Origin: JBOGHU01 sp050742255
GTDB lineage: Bacteria; Actinomycetota; Acidimicrobiia; Acidimicrobiales; CADCSY01
Assembly (NCBI GenBank): GCA_050742255.1
Contig: JBOGHU010000024.1
Location: 1 to 47,167, forward strand
Reading direction: 5' to 3'
Length of the DNA stretch: 47,167 nucleotides
Part shown: piece after piece, positions 1 to 7,785 of the stretch
How positions within the stretch are numbered: position 1 is the first letter of the stretch
How the letters are laid out: each line of letters starts with the position of its first letter
Made by a program: the position numbers and the translations under genes
Notes under the pieces: model-generated
The model's input: the letters and a program-made list of their open reading frames with translations, nothing else
Databases searched by the model: none
Told to the model about the DNA's origin: nothing

Positions 1-97
1 CGCCGGCTGAGCGGGGGCCCCCAGGGGCGCCCGGGGGGCCCGGGGCACGGTCCCATCCGCGCCCGGCAGGCCCGCGTGGGGCACCCTGGTGCAGGCG

Positions 98-116
98 TCG
101 TCCACATCTGTCCACC
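98..116. promoter_or_regulatory. Two DnaA-box-like 9-mers upstream of dnaB
   Basis: TCGTCCACA (98-106) differs from the consensus TTGTCCACA at one base, and CTGTCCACC (108-116) differs at two. They lie 62 bp upstream of the dnaB start. The rest of positions 1-177 is GC-rich and non-coding as far as I can see. Two weak boxes do not make an origin; local DnaA control of dnaB or chance are both possible. Confidence 0.25.
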
Positions 117-177
117 GGAAGTTCACAGGGTTGTTCCTCTGGCGTCCCACAGGCACGAGGGAGGAGGGTTAGGGGCC

Positions 178-1539
178 ATGGCCGTCGCCGAGATCCAGCC
201 CCGCCCGGGGCGCGACGGTCGGGTGCCCCCCCACGACCTCGAGGCCGAGGAGTCGTTGCTGGGTGCCATGCTGCTCTCGACTGACGCCATCGTGGCGGCC
301 GCCGAGGTCGGGGTGTCGGCCCAGGCGTTCTACAAGCCTGCCCACGCCCACATCTTCGACGCCGTCTCCTCCCTGTACGCGGCGGGAGAGCCGGCGGACC
401 CGGTCACGGTCGCCGACGAGCTGCGCCGCCGAGGCCTGATCGACGCGGTGGGCGGACCCGCCGTCCTGGTGACCATCCAGGCCCGCACGCCGGCGACCTC
501 CAACGCCGCCCGCTACGCCCGCATCATCTCCGAGCACGCCCTGCTGCGCCGCCTCATCTCCGTGGCCGGTGAGATCGCGGAGCTGGGCTACTCGCTGCCC
601 GACAACGTCCCCGCCGCTGCGGACCGGGCCGAGGCCATGGTCTTCAACGTGACCCAGCGGGGGGTCAGCGACACCCTCGCCCCCATCCGGGAGCTCCTCG
701 ACGCCAGCCTGACCCGCCTGGAGACCCTGTACGAGAAGGGTGACGCCATCACCGGGCTCCCGAGCGGCTACCACGACCTCGACGAGCTCCTCTCCGGCCT
801 GCAGCCCTCGAGCCTGGTCATGGTCGGGGCCCGTCCCGCCACCGGCAAGACCTCGTTCGCCCTCGGCATGGCCGCCCACGCCGCCTTGGAGGCGCACCGC
901 CCGGTGCTGGTGTTCTCGCTGGAGATGAGCCACCTGGAGATCACCCAGCGGCTGCTGTGCGCCGAGGCCCGCGTCGACAGCTCCCGGATGCGGAACGGGC
1001 GCCTGGCCGAGTCCGACTGGACCAAGATCAGCCATGCCATCGGACGGTTGGCCGAGGCGCCCCTCTACGTCGACGACAACCCCCAGGTCTCGGTCATGGA
1101 GATCCGGGCCAAGTCCCGGCGGCTCAAGTCCAAGCTCGGCGACCTGGGCCTGGTCGTCATCGACTACCTCCAGCTCATGACCGGCCGCACCAAGGCCGAG
1201 AACCGCCAGGTGGAGGTGTCGGAGATCAGCCGGGGCCTGAAGATCCTGGCCCGTGAGCTCGAGGTGCCGGTGGTGGCCCTGTCCCAGCTCTCCCGCAACC
1301 TCGAGATGCGGGCCGACAAGCGCCCCATGCTCGCCGACCTCCGGGAGAGCGGATCCCTCGAGCAGGACTCGGACGTGGTGATGTTCCTCTACCGCGACGA
1401 GCTGTACAACACCGACTCGCCCGACCGGGGCACCGCCGAGGTGCTGGTGGCCAAGCACCGGTCCGGTCCCACGGGCATGGTCCGCCTCGCCTTCCTCGAC
1501 CGCTACACCCGCTTCGCCAACATGGCCCGGGGGATCTAG
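178..1539 (+). CDS. dnaB: Replicative DNA helicase DnaB
   Basis: Hexameric 5'-3' helicase that unwinds DNA ahead of the replication fork and recruits primase. The protein is 453 aa, normal for the family. The N-terminal domain begins around residue 18 (PPHDLEAEESLLGAML). The RecA-like ATPase domain has Walker A GARPATGKT at about 217-225, a Walker B strand LGLVVIDYLQLM, and the later QLSRNLE and DLRESGSLEQDSDVV motifs typical of DnaB. The ATG at 178 is chosen because GAGGAGGG lies about 9 bp upstream and family homology starts just after it; an upstream in-frame ATG at 76 would add 34 residues that do not look like DnaB. No intein is present. It converges on the next gene with only 14 bp between the stops. 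Confidence 0.97.
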   Translation: MAVAEIQPRPGRDGRVPPHDLEAEESLLGAMLLSTDAIVAAAEVGVSAQAFYKPAHAHIFDAVSSLYAAGEPADPVTVADELRRRGLIDAVGGPAVLVTIQARTPATSNAARYARIISEHALLRRLISVAGEIAELGYSLPDNVPAAADRAEAMVFNVTQRGVSDTLAPIRELLDASLTRLETLYEKGDAITGLPSGYHDLDELLSGLQPSSLVMVGARPATGKTSFALGMAAHAALEAHRPVLVFSLEMSHLEITQRLLCAEARVDSSRMRNGRLAESDWTKISHAIGRLAEAPLYVDDNPQVSVMEIRAKSRRLKSKLGDLGLVVIDYLQLMTGRTKAENRQVEVSEISRGLKILARELEVPVVALSQLSRNLEMRADKRPMLADLRESGSLEQDSDVVMFLYRDELYNTDSPDRGTAEVLVAKHRSGPTGMVRLAFLDRYTRFANMARGI

Positions 1540-1553
1540 ACCACCACGCGGCG

Positions 1554-3398
1554 CTAGCTCGAGGCCGTCGTGGCCTCCCCGGACCTGCGGCTCGCCGGCC
1601 GCAGCCGGACGAAGGCGACCAGGAGGAGGCCCGCACCGACCAGACCGACGGCCACCCCCAGGCCCAGCGACGTCGCCTTGACGGCCGGCTCGGTCTCCTC
1701 GCCGGGCCCGAACGCCACCGTGGCCGCGTAGGCGTCCTCCGTGGGCAGGTCCACCCGGCCGTTGCGGGAGTCGGCCCACGCCACCAAGGTGGCCCGGTCG
1801 GTCGAGGCCACGCCCATGGGGCCCCGCAGATCCTGGAGGGGGTGGAAGGCGTAGCCCTCGTACTGGTTCATGGAGCGGTCGCTCACTCGCAGGTTCGAGG
1901 CCCACGTCCGGCCTCCGTCGGTCGAGTAGGTGAAGAACACGTCCCAGCAGGTCACCTCGCTGCGGTCGGTCCTGCCCGTGCCCTCCGGGTTGTACAGGGC
2001 ATCGGTGCGGAAGTCGTGCCAGGCCAGGTCGATGCGGCCGTTGGGGGCGATGCTGATCCCCGGGAACATCTGGTCGTGGCCGCCCTCGTCGTCGTTGACC
2101 CGGAGGCGCTCGCTCCAGGTCTCACCGCCGTCGGAGGAGCGCAGGAACCAGATGTCGCGGTCGTCGCGGGCGTTGGGCGGGGGGGAGCCGCTCTGCTCGA
2201 ACACCACGTAGAGGTCGCCCGTGGTCGGGTCCACCTCGGCCTCGGGCGTCGTGAGGCAGGGGACGCAGGCCAGTCCGCTGTCGTCGACGACCGAGGCCTC
2301 CCAGGTGGCCCCGTCGTCGGTGGACCTGGCCATGAGCAGGCGGGCGCCGGCACCCGGCTGGCCCGGCCCGGGCCGCGCGGTGGTGGTGGTCTGGGGAGCG
2401 GCCTCGGTGGCCTCGGGTGCGGCCGTGGTGGTGGTGAAGGCGGCGGAGGTCTGGCAGGTGTTGGCGGGAACGGGGGGCGCCGAGGGGCGCTGCGGCTCCG
2501 GGGGGCTCGGGGCGCCGGGGGGCGGGGGCGGGGCGGACGGCGGCCGCTCCTTGGTGAAGGCGTAGATCGTGCCGTCCTCGGCCACGGCCAGGGCGGGCAC
2601 GTCGGAGCCCTGGACCTCGTCCCGGGAGAAGGTCGCGGCCATGATGTCGGCGGGCTCGGCGAAGCTCCGGCCGCGGTCGGTGGACACCGCCACCAGGCTC
2701 CGGGGCGGGGCCTCCCCCTGGGCGTCCCGGTAGCGCCACCCGACGTAGACCCGGTTCGGGTCGGAGGGGTGAACCGCCATGCGGATGTACTCGTACCGCT
2801 GCAGAGCGGTGAGGGAGGACCCGTCGCCGGCGGTGAACTCCTCCTCGCTCGAGCGGTCGATGATGGTGAAGTCCCAGCTCTCGCCCAGGTCGGTGCTGCG
2901 GGCCAGGAACGCGTCGGTGGGACCCCTGCCACCGCTGGTCTCCGAGCCGGCGCCGGCCACGTACAGGGTGCCGTCGACGCCGAAGCCGGCGGCTTCGAAG
3001 GGGCCGAAGGTGGGCCGGGAGCACGCCCGGTACTGCGGCGGGGTGGGCCGCCCGCTGGCCAGGGCCCAGGTCCGACCGCCGTCGCGGCTCACGTGCACCT
3101 GGCAGGTGGACGACACGAACTCCGCCTCCACGATCACGACGGTGCCAGGATCCTCGGGATGCACCAGGACCTGGGGCTCGGTGTGGACGCGCCCCGGTGT
3201 GACGTCGTCGGTGACCTGGACCGAAGGGGTGACCGTGGGGGCCCCGCTCTCCTGGGCGGGCCCGGGCGTGGCCGCCACCAGGGCCAGCCCGGTGGCCACG
3301 GCCACCACGAGGGGCTTCGAGCGTACCCGGGCACGCCTCGCCCTGCCTCCCCGCGCCCACCCGCCCACCCTGCCCTCCCTGGCCGGCCCGGTGCTCAT
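1554..3398 (-). CDS. Membrane-anchored six-Asp-box beta-propeller (sialidase/BNR-like) protein
   Basis: Predicted secreted 614-aa protein. An Arg-rich N-terminus leads into a hydrophobic signal segment (LVVAVATGLALVAATPG), and a C-terminal helix (LGLGVAVGLVGAGLLLVAFV) is followed by a basic tail, so the propeller probably stays tethered outside the membrane. Six Asp-box motifs of the form S-x-D-x-G-x-[TS]-[WF] are visible (SRDGGRTW, STDLGESW, STDRGRSF, STDDGATW, SSDGGETW, STDGGRTW), matching one per blade of a six-bladed sialidase fold. A Pro-rich then Thr-rich insertion of about 70 residues separates boxes 3 and 4. I do not see the Arg triad needed to claim sialidase activity, so substrate and function are unknown. 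The ATG at 3398 has GAAGGAG six bases upstream; the open frame continues further upstream but without propeller-like sequence. Confidence 0.8.
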   Translation of the reverse strand: MSTGPAREGRVGGWARGGRARRARVRSKPLVVAVATGLALVAATPGPAQESGAPTVTPSVQVTDDVTPGRVHTEPQVLVHPEDPGTVVIVEAEFVSSTCQVHVSRDGGRTWALASGRPTPPQYRACSRPTFGPFEAAGFGVDGTLYVAGAGSETSGGRGPTDAFLARSTDLGESWDFTIIDRSSEEEFTAGDGSSLTALQRYEYIRMAVHPSDPNRVYVGWRYRDAQGEAPPRSLVAVSTDRGRSFAEPADIMAATFSRDEVQGSDVPALAVAEDGTIYAFTKERPPSAPPPPPGAPSPPEPQRPSAPPVPANTCQTSAAFTTTTAAPEATEAAPQTTTTARPGPGQPGAGARLLMARSTDDGATWEASVVDDSGLACVPCLTTPEAEVDPTTGDLYVVFEQSGSPPPNARDDRDIWFLRSSDGGETWSERLRVNDDEGGHDQMFPGISIAPNGRIDLAWHDFRTDALYNPEGTGRTDRSEVTCWDVFFTYSTDGGRTWASNLRVSDRSMNQYEGYAFHPLQDLRGPMGVASTDRATLVAWADSRNGRVDLPTEDAYAATVAFGPGEETEPAVKATSLGLGVAVGLVGAGLLLVAFVRLRPASRRSGEATTASS

Positions 3399-3591
3399 GT
3401 CACGCTCCTTCGCTCCCTCGGGCCGGCCATCCCCGGCGGCGCCGTCCGGTCGTGCGGCACGGGATGCTGCCAACTGGACCCCGTGGCAGTCAATAGATGC
3501 CGCCCGCATCGACTGGCCCAAGGAGGGCGGCTCCGGCGGGCCAGCGAGGTTGTGGGGGCGGCCACCGTCCCCTACCGTCACCTGCGGACCT

Positions 3592-5016
3592 GTGAAGCTC
3601 ACCGAAGTCTCCCTCCAGGCGGTGCCCCTGGCGCGGTTCGAACCGCTGATCGGGGCCGAGCAGACCGAGCAGCTGCGCGCCGCGGCGGCGGCAGCCAGCC
3701 GCCTGCTCGACGGCCGCACCGTGTGGAACGTGAACTCCACGGCCACCGGCGGCGGCGTGGCCGAGATGCTCCAACCCCTCCTGGCCTACAGCCGGGGGGC
3801 CGGGGTGGACGCCCGCTGGCTGGTGATCGAGGGCGACCCCGAGCTGTTCCGCATCACCAAGCGCCTGCACAACGGGCTGCACGGGATTCCCGGAGACGGG
3901 GGACCCCTGGGCCCGACCGAGCACGCCCACTACGAGGAGGTCCTAAAGGCCAACGCCGAGGAGCTGCTGGCCATCGTCCGCCCCGGCGACATCGTGCTGC
4001 TGCACGACCCCCAGACGGCGGGGCTGGTGCCGGCCATGCTGGGCACGGGGGCGACCACCGTGTGGCGCAGCCACATCGGCATCGACGTGTCCAACCAGCT
4101 GGTCGAGCGCTCCTGGACGTTCCTGCGCCGCTACCTCGACGGGGCCCACGCCTACGTCTTCTCCCGCACCGCCTACGTCCCCAGCTGGCTGACCGAGCGG
4201 GTGCACATCATCAGCCCCTCCATCGACCCCTTCTCGGCCAAGAACTCCGAGATGCCGACCTCGACCGTCCAGGGGGTGCTGGCCCACGTGGGCCTTATCC
4301 AGGGCGACCCCGCCCGGGCCTCGGCCGCCTTCACCCGCCGGGACGGCTCACCGGGCCGGGTCGACCACCACGCCGACATCGTGCGGGCCGGTCCGGCGCC
4401 GATGCCCGACACGCCCCTCGTGGTGCAGGTCTCCCGTTGGGACCGCCTCAAGGACATGCAGGGGGTGATGGCGGGCTTCGCCGAGCACGTGGACGGGGCC
4501 AGTCCCGCCCACCTGGTGCTGGTCGGCCCCAACGTGAGCGGGGTGGCCGACGACCCCGAGGGGGCGGAGGTCTTCACCGAGTGCATCCGGGCCTGGCAGG
4601 ACCTCCCCCATGCCGTACGCACCCGGGTCCAGCTGGTGTGCCTGCCCATGGCCGACATCGAGGAGAACGCGGCCATCGTCAACGCCGTCCAGCGACACGC
4701 CACCGTGGTGGTGCAGAAGAGCCTGGCCGAGGGGTTCGGGCTCACCGTGGCCGAGGCCATGTGGAAGTCCCGCCCGATCGTGGCCAGCGCGGTGGGCGGC
4801 ATCCAGGACCAGATCGTCGACGGAGAGCACGGCCTGCTCATCGCCGACCCGACCGATCTGGCGGCATTCGGGGCGGCCGTCGAGCGGTGCCTGGACGACG
4901 TGTCCCTGGCCCGCCAGCTGGGCAAGCAGGCGCGCCAGCGAGCGGCCGAGCTGTTCCTCGGCAGTCGGCACCTCATGCGCTACGAGGCGCTCTTCGCCGA
5001 GCTTCTGGGCTCTTGA
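3592..5016 (+). CDS. GT4 glycosyltransferase, trehalose synthase (TreT)-like
   Basis: Cytosolic GT-B glycosyltransferase of 474 aa. The N-terminal half has the pattern of the TreT/trehalose phosphorylase group: WNVNSTATGGGVAEML, DARWLVIEGDPELFRITK, LHDPQTAGL and WRSHIGID. The C-terminal half has the GT4 nucleotide-sugar site: VVQVSRWDRLKDMQGVM and the E-x7-E loop in EGFGLTVAEAMW, then PIVASAVGGIQDQI. TreT enzymes join a nucleotide-activated glucose to glucose to make trehalose, a compatible solute; relatives are often annotated only as glycosyltransferases. The start is GTG 3592, where homology begins; an open frame continues upstream but lies over the divergent gene. Its stop codon lies inside a 31-bp tandem duplication. 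Confidence 0.8.
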   Translation: MKLTEVSLQAVPLARFEPLIGAEQTEQLRAAAAAASRLLDGRTVWNVNSTATGGGVAEMLQPLLAYSRGAGVDARWLVIEGDPELFRITKRLHNGLHGIPGDGGPLGPTEHAHYEEVLKANAEELLAIVRPGDIVLLHDPQTAGLVPAMLGTGATTVWRSHIGIDVSNQLVERSWTFLRRYLDGAHAYVFSRTAYVPSWLTERVHIISPSIDPFSAKNSEMPTSTVQGVLAHVGLIQGDPARASAAFTRRDGSPGRVDHHADIVRAGPAPMPDTPLVVQVSRWDRLKDMQGVMAGFAEHVDGASPAHLVLVGPNVSGVADDPEGAEVFTECIRAWQDLPHAVRTRVQLVCLPMADIEENAAIVNAVQRHATVVVQKSLAEGFGLTVAEAMWKSRPIVASAVGGIQDQIVDGEHGLLIADPTDLAAFGAAVERCLDDVSLARQLGKQARQRAAELFLGSRHLMRYEALFAELLGS

Positions 5017-5075
5017 CCAGGGCCGGCGGGCCACGCTGGGCTCTTGACCAGGGCCGGCGGGCCAGGCTGGGCTCG
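5005..5075. repeat. 31-bp tandem repeat spanning the glycosyltransferase stop codon
   Basis: Positions 5005-5035 and 5036-5066 are two 31-bp copies that differ at one or two bases near their ends. A third partial copy (CTGGGCTC) follows at 5067. The first copy contains the last codons and TGA of the glycosyltransferase, so the duplication occurred at the gene end and left the reading frame intact. Confidence 0.85.
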
Positions 5076-5100
5076 ACCGACCACCCCTCGGAGGTCGCCG

Positions 5101-5307
5101 GTGTTCCTCGGTGAGAACCTGTTGCCACTGCTCGTGCTGGCGCTGGGCGGGGCCATGGCCCTCGGCACCGGCCTGGCCCTGCTGCGCCCACCACCCGGCC
5201 AGGATGGCGGGCGGCCGGCGCGGGCCCCCCTGGCCCGCAGCCTGGTGATGATCGGCGTGGGGTCACTGGCGGCCATCTGGGCCCTCGCCACCCTGGTCAC
5301 CGGCTGA
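5101..5307 (+). CDS. Small two-helix membrane protein
   Basis: The 68-aa product starts at GTG 5101 with GGAGG six bases upstream; the open frame begins earlier but has no better start. It has two hydrophobic segments, LLPLLVLALGGAMALGTGLALL and SLVMIGVGSLAAIWALATLV, joined by a short basic Pro/Arg linker. It lies 85 bp after the glycosyltransferase and may be co-transcribed. I do not recognise a family. Confidence 0.6.
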   Translation: MFLGENLLPLLVLALGGAMALGTGLALLRPPPGQDGGRPARAPLARSLVMIGVGSLAAIWALATLVTG

Positions 5308-5321
5308 GCGCCCGGCGCCGG

Positions 5322-5666
5322 TCAGTGCCAGGTGGCCCAGCTGGTCCCGGCGGCGATGCCGGCGGCGAAGATGAGGAACGGGGCCACCGACGCCACCACG
5401 ACCCACCGGCGCTGGGGCATCCCCAGACGGTGGAGCCCGAGGCGGAAGCCACCGGCGGCGGCGGCCACGGCCAGCCACCACAGGATGCGGAGGGGCCGGG
5501 GCCAGGCCAGGGGGACGACGATCTCGGCCCATGCCGGGGCCGGCGAGTTGGCCCCGACGCCGCCGAGCACCTCGCCCGCCACGGCCAGCAGCACGAACCC
5601 TGCGCACCCCAGGGTCAGCGCCGCCGCCGAACGGGCCTGTCCGGGGTCCCCCAGCTGGGCGGTCAC
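5322..5666 (-). CDS. Hypothetical integral membrane protein
   Basis: A 114-aa protein with about three hydrophobic helices: ALTLGCAGFVLLAVAGEVLGG, a central RILWWLAVAAAAGG and WVVVASVAPFLIFAAGIAAG. The start is GTG 5666 with a weak GAGGG upstream. It is convergent with the small membrane protein gene (14 bp between stops). No family recognised. Its coding status rests on the hydrophobic pattern and on the lack of a better frame. Confidence 0.5.
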   Translation of the reverse strand: MTAQLGDPGQARSAAALTLGCAGFVLLAVAGEVLGGVGANSPAPAWAEIVVPLAWPRPLRILWWLAVAAAAGGFRLGLHRLGMPQRRWVVVASVAPFLIFAAGIAAGTSWATWH

Positions 5667-5816
5667 CGGACCCTCGGTGCAGGGGGTGGGAGGGGCCCCG
5701 CCGGCACACCGGTCACCCGCCCGCGCTCACCCACGCGGCGGAGAGCAGCCTGGCCGGGAGCTGCCCGGCCGGGCCCGGCGTCGGCGCGGGAGGTGGATCT
5801 CCATGCCTCGGGTGCC

Positions 5817-6128
5817 TCAGGTCCCCGTCGAGGTGCCCGAGTCGGTGTCGCCAGCCTCGACCTCGCCCCGGGCCAGGCGTGCGGCGAAGGTGCGCAACCG
5901 CTCCACCGAGCCGTCGTCGACAAGGTCCCCCCGGCGCCGCAATGCCCGCTTGACCTCGGTGTAGGTCACCGCCTCCAGCCCACAGCGCCGGCAGTCGTCG
6001 AGGTGCTGGGCAATCCGGCGGGCAGCCAGCTCGTCGATCTCGCCGTCGAGGTAGAACTGCAGCATCCGGCCGACCTCGCGGCACCCGAGCCGCCCGGACG
6101 CCAGCTGCCACCGGTGGCGGTCGATCAT
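5817..6128 (-). CDS. Zinc-binding anti-sigma factor (RsrA/ZAS-like)
   Basis: The 103-aa protein contains the ZAS motif H-x3-C-x2-C (QHLDDCRRCG) plus an upstream Cys (LGCREV), as in zinc anti-sigma factors that sequester ECF sigmas and often respond to thiol oxidation. It is soluble, with no membrane helix, as in RsrA. Its ATG overlaps the sigma factor TGA (ATGA at 6128-6125), which indicates translational coupling and a sigma/anti-sigma pair. The acidic tail (EVEAGDTDSGTS) is disposable-looking. The inducing signal cannot be read from sequence. Confidence 0.85.
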   Translation of the reverse strand: MIDRHRWQLASGRLGCREVGRMLQFYLDGEIDELAARRIAQHLDDCRRCGLEAVTYTEVKRALRRRGDLVDDGSVERLRTFAARLARGEVEAGDTDSGTSTGT

Positions 6129-6769
6129 CGCTCCACCTTCCTCGGTGCGTGCTCCGTGGCGGCCAGGTGGGCCTGGATCCGGCGGCGGGCCCGGTGGAGG
6201 CGGCTCATCACCGTCCCCACGGGGATGCCCAGCGCCTCGGCTGCCTCCTTGTAGCGGAGGCCGTCCACGTCCACCAGCTCCACGACCTGGCGGTAGCGCT
6301 CGGGCAGGGACGCCAGGGCGGCGTCGACGGCGGCGTCGAAGCCTCCGGCCACCACGACGCTCTCGGCGCTCTCCTCATGCGGCCTGCCGAGCGGCGGCCG
6401 GCGGTGGATCTCCTCGGCGTCGCGGAGCAGCTCGGGCCGCCGGCGCCGGACGCGGTTGATCTGGGCGTTGCGCATTATGGTGAGCACCCACGCCCGGGGG
6501 TGGCGGCCGTCGAAGCCACCGATCCCCCGGAACGCACGGAGCAGGGTGTCCTGCACCAGGTCTTCGGCGTCGGAGGGGTTGCGGGTGAGCGACAGGGCCA
6601 CGCGCCACAGCAGGTCGAGCTCGGGGACGACGTGGTCGGCGAAGGCCTGCTCCTGTGTGGCGTCCAGTCCCTCTGCCGGCTGCTCCACCGTTGTGGCAAC
6701 CCTCGCCCAACCAGCGGCATTCCCCCGGCGCGCCAGCCCGAAGGCCCGGCGCAACCCACCCCAGCCCAC
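6125..6769 (-). CDS. ECF-family RNA polymerase sigma factor
   Basis: A 214-aa group 4 sigma factor. Region 2 is visible as RNPSDAEDLVQDTLLRAFR followed by RAWVLTIMRNAQINRVRRRR. Region 4 is LPERYRQVVELVDVDGLRY with the HTH EAAEALGIPVGTVMSRLHRA. The GTG at 6769 lies 3 bp after the stop of the Crp-like regulator, suggesting coupled translation; about 30 N-terminal residues before QPAEGLDATQEQAF are unlike the family, so an internal start is possible. The order Crp-like regulator > sigma > anti-sigma makes one operon. Confidence 0.9.
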   Translation of the reverse strand: MGWGGLRRAFGLARRGNAAGWARVATTVEQPAEGLDATQEQAFADHVVPELDLLWRVALSLTRNPSDAEDLVQDTLLRAFRGIGGFDGRHPRAWVLTIMRNAQINRVRRRRPELLRDAEEIHRRPPLGRPHEESAESVVVAGGFDAAVDAALASLPERYRQVVELVDVDGLRYKEAAEALGIPVGTVMSRLHRARRRIQAHLAATEHAPRKVER

Positions 6770-6771
6770 CC

Positions 6772-7488
6772 TTAGAGATTACCCAGCAGGCGGTCGAACT
6801 CGTCGCGGATCACCTGGTAGCACTCGCACGACGAGCCCTCCAGGCCCTCCCGGTCGACGAGGGCGATCTGGCCCCGCCGGTAGCGGATGAACCCGGCCCG
6901 CTGGAGGGCGCCAGCCGCCACCGTCACCGAGGCCCGCCGCACCCCCAGCATCTGGGAGAGGAACTCCTGGGTCAGGGGGAACTCGTCGGAGCCCACCCGG
7001 TCGTGGGTCAGCAGCAGCCAGCGGCTGCAGCGCTCCTCGACCGAGTGCAGGCCGTTGCAGGCCACCTGCTGGGAGACCTGGCTGAACAGGGCCTGGACGT
7101 AGCGCTGGACGATGTCGCGGAAGGGCCCCTCCCGCCCTGCCTCCTCCCCGAACGCGGACGCGTCCATCGTCAGGATGCCCCCGGGGACCTGGACCTGGGC
7201 CCACTCCCGCCTGGGCATGAAAGCCGAGCCCAGGAAGAGCGGCGACCCCACCATGCCCTCGCTGCCGATGGTGGCGATCTCCACCCCCGAGCCGTCGTCC
7301 ATGCCGGTGAGGACCGAGACCACGGCGCTGGCCGGGAAGTGGACGGTCTGGATGCGGGCCCCGGGCTCGAGCAGGACCTGCTTTATCTCCCCCCACTCCT
7401 CGGTGACGAGGGGCTTCAGCCGGTCGAAGTCCGGCTCGGGGAGGGTGTCGAGGAGGCGGTTGCCGGTGGCTCGGCTCGGCTCAGGCAT
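6772..7488 (-). CDS. Crp/Fnr-family transcriptional regulator
   Basis: The 238-aa protein has an N-terminal cyclic-nucleotide-binding-type beta-roll (residues about 15-135, including GVEIATIGSEGMVG) and a C-terminal winged HTH (LTQEFLSQMLGVRRASVTVA, then LQRAGFIRYRRGQIALVDREGL). The C-terminus SCECYQVIRDEFDRLL is typical of a Crp subgroup with no proven cAMP binding; I see no Fnr-type cysteine cluster. The ATG at 7488 has GGAGG four bases upstream. As first gene of the operon with the ECF sigma and its anti-sigma, it may control their transcription. Confidence 0.88.
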   Translation of the reverse strand: MPEPSRATGNRLLDTLPEPDFDRLKPLVTEEWGEIKQVLLEPGARIQTVHFPASAVVSVLTGMDDGSGVEIATIGSEGMVGSPLFLGSAFMPRREWAQVQVPGGILTMDASAFGEEAGREGPFRDIVQRYVQALFSQVSQQVACNGLHSVEERCSRWLLLTHDRVGSDEFPLTQEFLSQMLGVRRASVTVAAGALQRAGFIRYRRGQIALVDREGLEGSSCECYQVIRDEFDRLLGNL

Positions 7489-7690
7489 GGGCCCTCCGTC
7501 ACGCCGCCGGCCCGTCGCCGTCCGCTGGCTCGGCCGAGCGCCGCGCTCGTCTTCTGGGTCTCCCGTCGGCTCACGACGTGAGCACCCCGAGGGGCGATCG
7601 CTGGGCGCCCGGCGGGGGCCACGTCGCCGGGGGCGGCCCCGGGAGCGGCTGGTGGCTCAACCGCCGCCACCTTTGCAGAAGGGCCCCCTC

Positions 7691-7721
7691 TTGCGCAACC
7701 GTGTGTACGTTGGCGTACTAT
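7691..7721 (+). promoter_or_regulatory. Putative promoter with palindromic operator before the GAF-ANTAR gene
   Basis: TTGCGC (7691-7696) and TACTAT (7716-7721) resemble -35 and -10 hexamers with a 19-bp spacer. A perfect inverted repeat GTACG-TTGG-CGTAC (7705-7718) sits between them and overlaps the -10, an ideal repressor position. The rest of the divergent gap 7489-7785 shows nothing else I can name. No RNA data support the start site. Confidence 0.4.
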
Positions 7722-7785
7722 CGGAGGTGGACATCCCGGGGCCCTGCCGGTCCTCTCAGCAACAGCTCGCACAAGGAAGGGGCCC

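Noticed and set aside
169..1905. Long minus-strand open frame opposite dnaB
   Set aside because: Gly/Arg/Val-rich, low-complexity product with no family features; a GC-driven shadow of dnaB.
1842..5114. A 1090-codon plus-strand frame
   Set aside because: It lies antisense to the propeller gene and out of frame with the glycosyltransferase; composition is that of a shadow.
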